NCBI RefSeq assembly: GCF_014653275.1 | Contig: NZ_BNAL01000038.1 | Coordinates: 1-19,349 of the forward strand | Direction of reading: 5' to 3' | From: Deinococcus piscis | GTDB taxonomy: Bacteria > Deinococcota > Deinococci > Deinococcales > Deinococcaceae | Length of the DNA stretch: 19,349 nt | Shown: one piece after another, positions 14,528 to 19,349 of the stretch | Layout of the letters: every line of letters starts with the position of its first letter | Numbering within the stretch: position 1 is the first letter of the stretch | The notes under the pieces: model-generated | The model's input: only the letters and a program-made list of their open reading frames with translations | Told to the model about the DNA's origin: nothing | The model's database searches: none | Program-made: the position numbers and the translations under genes

Positions 14528-15282
14528 CCACCTTTGAGCTCACGCAGACGTCCGTCAACCGGGCTGCCATTGAAGCGGCCGCCGCTTATACGAATCCCGC
14601 TCCAAAGCAGGTGGCCTGGTCGGCACATGGCTTTACGCTCTATCAGGGCATCCACGAGTTTCCGTTCACACTGCGTGAAACGGATGCACAGAGCATCTGG
14701 CACACCGCCGACCTGTCCGACTATCAGGCCTGCTGGCACCTCAGTGCCTTGACCGGGAACATGAGCATCTCCCCGTTCTTTGGCGTGCTGTTCGGCCTGC
14801 CTGAATTGGCCAAACGGCACCAGGGCCACCTGCGAGAAGGCCGAAGCTACAGCCTGTACCATCCTGGAGAAACCACCACGCCCGGACAACTGCGCTTACC
14901 GAAAGGCCGCTGGATCACGGCCATCATTGAGCAAAGCAGCACCCATAGCCTGCTGCTGCTTGGCGGCATCCCAGCAGGCATGGTGACATGGCCGAACCAG
15001 GAACTCATCGCTTATCAGCACCTGAGCGACCGCGAACTCCGGCGCATCGGCCTTCCCAGACTCAGCCCTGAAGAACAGCTTCCTGCCGTCTGGCAACCCA
15101 CCGACGAAGCCCTACAGGACATTCTGAGCGGCCTTGAACAGGGATACCAGAGCCACGACTTCATGATGAAGACCTGGAATGTGCCATTTGAGGGCGCACT
15201 CGGAAACACTCCAGCCCCCACGGTCAAAGAACGGCTGAACACCCTGTACAAACAGCAGCAACTTGGTGAGCAAGTACGATGA
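14524..15282 (+). CDS. Unknown 252-residue protein
   Basis: The ATG at 14524 overlaps the methylase stop (ATGA), which places it in the same operon; a start at 14401 in the same frame would lie deep inside the methylase and is rejected. The protein has an N-terminal helix, a segment WSAHGFTLYQGIHEFPFTLR, a hydrophobic stretch SSTHSLLLLGGIPAGMVTWP and a helical C-terminus (TVKERLNTLYKQQQL). No catalytic signature or signal peptide is evident. Its stop overlaps a further ATG (15279). Family unknown. Confidence 0.7.
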   Translation: MTTFELTQTSVNRAAIEAAAAYTNPAPKQVAWSAHGFTLYQGIHEFPFTLRETDAQSIWHTADLSDYQACWHLSALTGNMSISPFFGVLFGLPELAKRHQGHLREGRSYSLYHPGETTTPGQLRLPKGRWITAIIEQSSTHSLLLLGGIPAGMVTWPNQELIAYQHLSDRELRRIGLPRLSPEEQLPAVWQPTDEALQDILSGLEQGYQSHDFMMKTWNVPFEGALGNTPAPTVKERLNTLYKQQQLGEQVR

Positions 15283-15371
15283 AGCATCGAGCCAACATGG
15301 AGAGTGCAACTGCACTGCATCACCCTGGAGCAACCGTAACGAATCCCCGGCCTAAAGGCCGAGGCATTTAA
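15279..15371 (+). pseudogene. 5' end of a small gene interrupted by the second IscB element
   Basis: An ATGA overlap starts a frame MKHRANMESATALHHPGAT that enters the IscB element after 19 codons and soon stops. The coupling to the previous gene suggests a real operon gene whose remainder was displaced or lost. I cannot match it to the frame after the element. Confidence 0.4.
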
Positions 15372-15574
15372 GCCTTATTCGTTACCCGACGACTCTTATC
15401 GAGTAACCGACGAAATGGTCACGACACCTTCAGATGCCTCGCCAGTCTGAAGCTCTGTCTCCCCAACAAAGAAAGCCGGGAAGGGAACCCCCGCGCCTCT
15501 GGTAAGGAACCAACAAGCCATTTCGTGCCCGTCTAGGCGAACTTTACATGGCGCTTACGCGCAACAAGGAAACC
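15336..15574 (+). ncRNA. omegaRNA scaffold region of IscB copy 2
   Basis: Same architecture as copy 1 but about 52 bases shorter in the middle. Outer stem GTAACGAAT (15336-15344) pairs perfectly with ATTCGTTAC (15377-15385). Hairpins: CGGCCT/AGGCCG; ACTC/GAGT with a 5-base loop (15392-15404); CTTCAG/CTGAAG (15428-15433 with 15447-15452) enclosing the same 13-base loop ATGCCTCGCCAGT. AGGCAT (15362-15367) can pair with loop ATGCCT (15434-15439). Stems differ in sequence from copy 1 but keep pairing, which supports a real structured RNA. The GC-rich block (about 15465-15496) and the GCGC-TTAC-GCGC hairpin before the start codon are shared. Confidence 0.75.
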
Positions 15575-16858
15575 ATGTCCAACCGAGTCTTCGTTCTTAA
15601 CCCAGACAAATCCCCACGGATGCCCTGTATCCCTAAGCGGGCCAGGAAGATGCTGGAAGCAGGCAAAGCTGCCGTCTGGCGGCGTTACCCCTTCACCATC
15701 ATTCTCAAATCTGAGGCCGGGCGACAATCTCAACCCCTCACTCTCAAACTAGACCCTGGTTCTAAAACCACTGGCATGGCCCTGGTCCTCGAAGGCAAAA
15801 CAGGCCGTCAGGTGGTCTGGGGGGCCGAACTCCACCATAGAGGCCATGCCGTTCGGGACAACCTCACCAAGAGAAGACAACTGCGCTCAGCTCGCAGAAG
15901 TCGCAAACTCCGTCACCGCCCTGCACGGTTCCTGAACCGGACCCGACCTGAAGGTTGGTTACCCCCATCTCTGATGCACCGGGTTCTGACAGTCATCTCC
16001 TGGGCAAAGAGACTGGACCGCTTCACGATGCTGGATTCCTTCAGCATGGAACTGGTCAGCTTTGATACCCAGAAGATGATGAATCCTGATATTCAGCGCC
16101 AGGACTACCAGAAAGGCACGCTGTTCGGCACTGAATGTCGGGCTTATCTGATGCACAAATGGGAAGGGAAGTGCGCCTACTGCGGCAGAAAAGCCGAAGA
16201 GGTAGAGCACCTTGTTCCCCGCTCCCGCGGTGGTTCCAACCGTATCAGCAACCTGGTGATGTCTTGCCGCAAGTGCAACAACCTGAAGGACAACCAGACG
16301 CTAGAAGAGTTCCTGAAGCGTAAGCCCGCACAGCTTCGCCGCATCCAAGCTCAGCAACAAGCGAGCCTTGCTGATACTGCCGCCGTTAACGCCACCAATT
16401 ACCGTCTGCTGGACGAGCTGAAACGTTTTGGCTATCCAGTAGAGACGGGAAGTGGCGCACAGACGAGCTTCAACCGCCAGCAGCAGGAGTACGACAAGGC
16501 CCACTGGATAGATGCCGCCTGCGTCGGTAATTCTGGCGAGCAAGTCCGCGTTCCGCATCTTCGCCCCCTGCAAATCAAGTGCATGGGACGCGGCAACCGA
16601 CAGATGTGCCGCACTGATAAGTACGGCTTCCCCAACAAGCACCGCACCCGTCAGAAAGTCTTCTTCGGCTTTCAGACGGGCGACATTTGTAGGGCAATTG
16701 TCACCACAGGCAAGAAAATTGGAGCCTACGTCGGGCGGATTTCTGTTCGCGCCACCGGCTCCTTTGCCCTCTTTCTGGGGGCAGGAAAAGTAGATGGCAT
16801 CAACAAACGGTTTTTTCAGACGCTTCAGCGTCAAGACGGCTACAGCTATAGCTTTTAG
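15575..16858 (+). CDS. iscB: IscB RNA-guided HNH/RuvC endonuclease, copy 2
   Basis: A 427-residue IscB closely related to copy 1. PLMP-type domain with PRMP instead of PLMP; RuvC-I LDPGSKTTG (Asp60); bridge helix KRRQLRSARRSRKLRHR; RuvC-II SMELVSFD (Glu159); HNH with Cys200/Cys203, His212 (EVEHLVPRSRGG) and Cys231/Cys234; RuvC-III AHWIDAACVG (His310, Asp313); end DGYSYSF. The HNH loop is two residues shorter than in copy 1, and the C-terminal target-recognition part differs most (SFALFLGAGKVDGINKRFFQ), which could mean a different target-adjacent motif. All catalytic residues are intact. The start ATG 15575 follows AAGGA. The adjacent omegaRNA region suggests it works as a two-component RNA-protein nuclease. 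Confidence 0.93.
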   Translation: MSNRVFVLNPDKSPRMPCIPKRARKMLEAGKAAVWRRYPFTIILKSEAGRQSQPLTLKLDPGSKTTGMALVLEGKTGRQVVWGAELHHRGHAVRDNLTKRRQLRSARRSRKLRHRPARFLNRTRPEGWLPPSLMHRVLTVISWAKRLDRFTMLDSFSMELVSFDTQKMMNPDIQRQDYQKGTLFGTECRAYLMHKWEGKCAYCGRKAEEVEHLVPRSRGGSNRISNLVMSCRKCNNLKDNQTLEEFLKRKPAQLRRIQAQQQASLADTAAVNATNYRLLDELKRFGYPVETGSGAQTSFNRQQQEYDKAHWIDAACVGNSGEQVRVPHLRPLQIKCMGRGNRQMCRTDKYGFPNKHRTRQKVFFGFQTGDICRAIVTTGKKIGAYVGRISVRATGSFALFLGAGKVDGINKRFFQTLQRQDGYSYSF

Positions 16859-16912
16859 CGAAGCTTTTCTCCTCCCCGCACTGAAGTACGGGGTATCCGA
16901 AAAGGATTTTCT

Positions 16913-17446
16913 ATGAGACATTCCCTTTTGAGCCAGTTCACAGGATCAACTGAAAGCATCCTAGCAATGACCGACCCCATCTTCGCTTTCGCACCAAAGC
17001 TGCTGGCAATCATCCTGTTTCTGTTCTTCACGCTGTCCATGGCATTAAAACTTCGGGACCCCGGCCCCCGCCTCCCACCACGCCATAAAAGCCTGAAAGC
17101 AGCCAACGACATACAAAAAGAGATCAACTACCGCTGGATTCGATTGCTGGATCAACACTTCCCTGGATGGGACATGATGGACGGGCCATGCCCCGTCCCA
17201 GCTGAGCTGCAAAGCGCCTCCAAGGCCCTGAACAAAGCCGAGCAGTACAACCCTTACCAGCACTTCGGAAGCAGTATGCAACTGGCAGGCCTGAGTGATT
17301 ACGACCTCTGCCACTGGCCTAAAGCGGCCACGAGGACATTCGAAGAACACCGCCAACAGCTGCAGCAAGCAGCACAAACCTCAGCCCAGAGGCCCCAGGC
17401 ATCCTGCCTCCCCCCACCTGGGCCAGGGCCGGAGCTTGTTCCCTGA
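16913..17446 (+). CDS. Unknown 177-residue protein with one N-terminal membrane segment
   Basis: The ATG at 16913 has an AAGGA 6 bases upstream; a later in-frame ATG (16967, MTDPIFAF) is possible but has no such site. Residues about 22-43 form a hydrophobic helix (PKLLAIILFLFFTLSMALKL) followed by a basic, Pro-rich stretch (RDPGPRLPPRHK), so a single membrane anchor with the bulk of the protein in the cytoplasm is likely. The C-terminus is Gln/Ala- then Pro-rich. It begins just after the right end of the second IscB element, so its upstream control may have been changed. Family unknown. Confidence 0.7.
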   Translation: MRHSLLSQFTGSTESILAMTDPIFAFAPKLLAIILFLFFTLSMALKLRDPGPRLPPRHKSLKAANDIQKEINYRWIRLLDQHFPGWDMMDGPCPVPAELQSASKALNKAEQYNPYQHFGSSMQLAGLSDYDLCHWPKAATRTFEEHRQQLQQAAQTSAQRPQASCLPPPGPGPELVP

Positions 17447-17486
17447 ACTCACCTAGGCGGCACCTTCCCAAGGAGGCAAAACACGT

Positions 17487-18146
17487 ATGGCAACAGACAA
17501 CAACGCACCCGGTAGCGATACCTGTGAACCGCTCGAAGAAACCAGGCTCCAGCAGGAAGCAACGTCAGGTCAAGAAGCAGTCCAGCAGTTGGCCGCCGAA
17601 TATCGGCCATCAATGGATGTGGACGTGCTGCACAGTTGGGCGGCGCACGCAGCAGCAGCTCTCGCTGCCACACACGCCGCCCTGGAAGCTTCACAGCAAT
17701 CACGGCTGCAGGCCGAGGCCCTAGTCAAGCAGTTTCGCCAGCAGGCTGCCCAGGAAGCCAACGAGGCAGCGCAAGCTTTCCGGCAAAATCAAATGGATGT
17801 CAGAAAATTTTGCCAGGGTATGGAATCGGGCCTGCTCTCTGCCGCCAGTCAGCTCGAACAGGCCATCAGCACCGCCCAGGTCCCGGAGGTGAGCCATGTC
17901 GAGTCAACCCAGGTCCAATCCAATCCGCCCAGGCCCGTCAAGGCAGCCGTGCTGCGTGAACGCCTTGACGAGCTGAACACCCAGATCGGGGCCCTTGAGC
18001 ACGAGCGCGAGCTGACCTGGGCAGCCCTGAACGCCACCGACTGTTATGAGACCCTAGATACCCCCGGCAACCTCAAAAACGCACTGCATCAGCAAGGCAG
18101 GCTTGCTGACCTGAAAAACAACCCGGGACAGGAGCGTAGGCACTGA
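17487..18146 (+). CDS. Unknown 219-residue coiled-coil protein
   Basis: It follows the membrane protein after a 40-base gap and has a consensus AGGAGG 10 bases before its ATG. The region about 50-125 is very rich in Ala, Gln and Glu (LQAEALVKQFRQQAAQEANE), and a second helical stretch lies at 153-185 (LRERLDELNTQIGALEHERE), both heptad-like. This suggests an elongated, self-associating protein. No signal peptide, membrane segment or catalytic motif. Partition, conjugation and structural roles are all possible; none is shown. Family unknown. Confidence 0.7.
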   Translation: MATDNNAPGSDTCEPLEETRLQQEATSGQEAVQQLAAEYRPSMDVDVLHSWAAHAAAALAATHAALEASQQSRLQAEALVKQFRQQAAQEANEAAQAFRQNQMDVRKFCQGMESGLLSAASQLEQAISTAQVPEVSHVESTQVQSNPPRPVKAAVLRERLDELNTQIGALEHERELTWAALNATDCYETLDTPGNLKNALHQQGRLADLKNNPGQERRH

Positions 18147-18264
18147 TCAATTCAGGTGCGACTCCCATTCAGCACTGCTCAGTCAGCAGTCTCTCCCGCT
18201 GCTGCGGGATGCATATTCAGCGTGAACTTGCCACTTTCCGCCCCCTCACCCCAGGAGCATACTC
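18147..18264. other. Spacer with two hairpins
   Basis: ACTGCT (18173-18178) can pair with AGCAGT (18185-18190), and TCCCGC-TGCT-GCGGGA forms a hairpin at 18194-18209. No T-run follows, so this is a weak terminator at best. An AGGAG 7 bases upstream of 18265 is the next gene's ribosome-binding site. Confidence 0.45.
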
Positions 18265-18618
18265 ATGACCACTGACCCACGGACACCAGAAGACCAGCAG
18301 ACCCAGGCTCACATGGTCCCGAACGAACAACGTGAAGTGACCGTACGCGGCAATGGACAACCCAAGCCTGCAGGGACCTGGGACTGGTATGGGAGCCTTG
18401 ACCCAGCCCATCACCAGGGCCATCAATGGATGAACACCTTCAGCATCGGCGTGTTCCAGTGGATCCCCGCTGGCAAGTCCCGACCTAGCCAGACCAAGAA
18501 GGGCAAGAGCGTCAAGCGCTTCAGCGCGCCGGTCCACGCCCCCCATGAAGCCTACGAGGCAGCGACCAAGTTTATTGAGGCCCAAGAAGCGCTGAGCGCT
18601 GAGGAAGCCCAAGAATGA
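18265..18618 (+). CDS. Unknown 117-residue protein
   Basis: Begins MTTDPRTPEDQQTQAHMVPN after a good AGGAG. The middle contains GTWDWYGSLDPAHHQGHQWM and a Lys-rich patch (KKGKSVKRFS); the C-terminus is an acidic helix (FIEAQEALSAEEAQE). The charged, compact, Trp-containing sequence could bind nucleic acid, but no known motif is visible. It is the last gene before the origin region. Family unknown. Confidence 0.65.
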   Translation: MTTDPRTPEDQQTQAHMVPNEQREVTVRGNGQPKPAGTWDWYGSLDPAHHQGHQWMNTFSIGVFQWIPAGKSRPSQTKKGKSVKRFSAPVHAPHEAYEAATKFIEAQEALSAEEAQE

Positions 18619-18660
18619 CCGTCCCTCCAGAAATTGACCCGGGTACCAGAAGCCCGCAGC

Positions 18661-18697
18661 TTCCCCAGGATCAGATGGATCTGATCTGAAACTGGGA
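18661..18697. repeat. Dyad upstream of the iterons
   Basis: GATCAGAT-GG-ATCTGATC (18669-18686) is a perfect 8-bp inverted repeat with two GATC sites, flanked by TTCCCCAG and CTGGGAA, which extend the symmetry imperfectly. It could be a protein-binding site of the origin, or a hairpin ending the upstream operon; no T-run follows. Confidence 0.6.
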
Positions 18698-18737
18698 AAG
18701 CCACCCGGTGAATCACTATGTCCCTCCTACAGTTACC

Positions 18738-18984
18738 GGTGGCACTTCGCCCAGTTTGTGGAGGATGGACGGTGGCACTTCGCCCAATTAACGGTGGCAC
18801 TTCGCCCAGTTGTTCTCCCAGAGACGGTGGCACTTCGTCCAGTTTGTGAAGGATAGACGGTGGCACTTCGCCCAATTAACGGTGGCACTTCGCCCAGTTG
18901 TTCTCCCAGAGACGGTGGCACTTCGTCCAGTTTGTAAGGGATAGACGGTGGCACTTCGCCCAATTAACGGTGGCACTTCGCCCA
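18738..18984. repeat. Nine-copy iteron array, probable plasmid replication origin
   Basis: Nine direct repeats of the 16-mer GGTGGCACTTCG(C/T)CCA start at 18738, 18771, 18793, 18826, 18859, 18881, 18914, 18947 and 18969. Successive distances are 33, 22, 33, 33, 22, 33, 33 and 22 bases, i.e. a repeating 88-bp unit. The copies at 18826 and 18914 carry CGTCCA; the rest carry CGCCCA. Iterons next to a rep gene are the binding sites of the initiator in theta-replicating plasmids and also control copy number. Confidence 0.88.
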
Positions 18985-19020
18985 GTTTGGCCTCAATCTG
19001 ACGTCATAGACGGCAAAGGC

Positions 19021-19145
19021 GAGGCTCCCTTGAATGATTGATCATTCTTCTTTTCTTTCTTTTTTATCTTCCAATAGAGAATCAATCACTCAAGAAGCGC
19101 ATGGTCCACTGACCATCTGGCCCCTGGCAAACCTTTGCCAAACCC
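19021..19145. promoter_or_regulatory. AT-rich stretch and three dyads between iterons and rep
   Basis: The pyrimidine-rich, AT-rich tract at about 19041-19090 is a candidate DNA-unwinding element. Three inverted repeats lie around and after it: GAATGAT-TG-ATCATTC (19032-19047), ATGGTC-CACT-GACCAT (19101-19116) and TGGCAAA-CC-TTTGCCA (19125-19140). The last lies just before the rep start and is a candidate operator for autoregulation. Confidence 0.6.
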
Positions 19146-19159
19146 CCTAGGATCAACCC

Positions 19160-19349
19160 ATGCCCCAGTCAGGAGAACCGGCCAGCCTCAGCGCCCTGCT
19201 GGGTAGCCATGCGATGGAGCGCAATCTGGCGCGCATCGGACCCATCATTGCCCTGAACCGCGTGCCAGCAAACCGGACAAGTTGGAGCAAACAGCTCAGC
19301 GCCGGCCCTTTTGGAGAAATCCGTGCCAGCTGCACGGCGCTAGGCGGCC
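19160..19349 (+). CDS. Plasmid replication initiator, N-terminal part (runs off the window)
   Basis: The ATG at 19160 is preceded by TAGGAT, which could serve as an AGGA ribosome-binding site (7-base spacing) or as a -10 box 6 bases from the start. The 63 visible residues include NLARIGPIIALNRVPANRTS and then W, resembling the 'NLARLGLIS...R.P....SW' opening of RepA-type initiators annotated on Deinococcus plasmids; this is recalled, not searched. The position directly after an iteron array fits. The initiator would bind the iterons to open the origin. The C-terminus lies outside the window. Confidence 0.65.
   Translation, partial: MPQSGEPASLSALLGSHAMERNLARIGPIIALNRVPANRTSWSKQLSAGPFGEIRASCTALGG

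Larger units (their letters stand above)
15336..16900 (+). mobile_element. IscB-bearing IS200/IS605-like element, copy 2
   Basis: The left end begins with the same GTAACGAATCCCC as copy 1 and has fold-back CGGCCT-AA-AGGCCG (15348-15361). After the iscB stop a hairpin CCCCG-C-ACT-GA-AGT-A-CGGGG (16874-16893) marks the right end; the exact border is uncertain by some 10-15 bases. No transposase gene is present. It has the same orientation as copy 1 and as the host operon. The two copies differ at many positions, so they arrived separately or diverged long ago. Confidence 0.75.

Noticed and set aside
18552..18976. Minus-strand frames with repeated SATV/GEVPP peptides across the iterons.
   Set aside because: They are translations of the iteron DNA repeats; there is no start signal and the repeat spacing fits protein-binding sites, not a protein.
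18738..18984. CRISPR array.
   Set aside because: The gaps between repeats (6 or 17 bases) are themselves repeated, so they are not unique spacers, and no cas gene is present; iterons explain it better.

Overview
The window looks like part of an accessory plasmid or megaplasmid of a Deinococcus-like bacterium. I infer this from the GC-rich coding style, an HU-type protein with a Lys/Ala/Pro-rich N-terminal extension, a -10-like box only 6 bases upstream of the HU gene's start, and a partial replication initiator beside an iteron array at the right end. No taxonomic marker is present, so the genus is an inference.

Left third (1-6863): an insertion-sequence (IS) graveyard. An IS4-superfamily element (about 65-1219) abuts the first of two nearly identical 1,176-bp IS4-family elements (1224-2399 and 5688-6863, direct orientation). 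The two copies bracket 3.3 kb of lower-GC DNA. That DNA carries a minus-strand lipoprotein gene with a toxin-like C-terminus, an overlapping small acidic gene that could be its immunity protein, an IS982-family element with a 129-bp perfect inverted duplication of its end, and a second lipoprotein gene broken by a frameshift and by the IS.

Middle (6876-9902): a plasmid-type gene cluster that opens with PRTRC (ParB-Related, ThiF-Related Cassette) protein B and a PRTRC ThiF-family protein. These are the E2-like and E1-like parts of a predicted bacterial ubiquitin-like conjugation system. A terminator follows, then two small unknown genes, an HU-like gene and another unknown gene.

Right-middle (9940-18618): a plus-strand operon with repeated ATGA overlaps. 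It encodes a GHKL-type ATPase, unknown proteins, a Dam-like adenine methylase now only a C-terminal fragment, a small membrane protein, a coiled-coil protein and other unknowns. Two iscB-bearing IS200/IS605-like elements (from 12304 and 15336) interrupt it. Each has an intact RuvC/HNH nuclease gene and an upstream region that folds as an omegaRNA; the two copies show compensatory base changes in several helices. The first iscB element lies in the methylase locus, the second in a small downstream gene.

Right end (18619-19349): a plasmid replication origin. Nine 16-bp iterons are spaced at exact multiples of 11 bp in an 88-bp higher-order repeat. They are followed by an AT-rich stretch, three short dyads and the start of a rep gene that runs off the window.

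The most interesting items are the paired IscB/omegaRNA loci with readable natural guides, the ubiquitin-like PRTRC pair outside its usual proteobacterial setting, the possible lipoprotein toxin/immunity pair, and the helically phased iterons.
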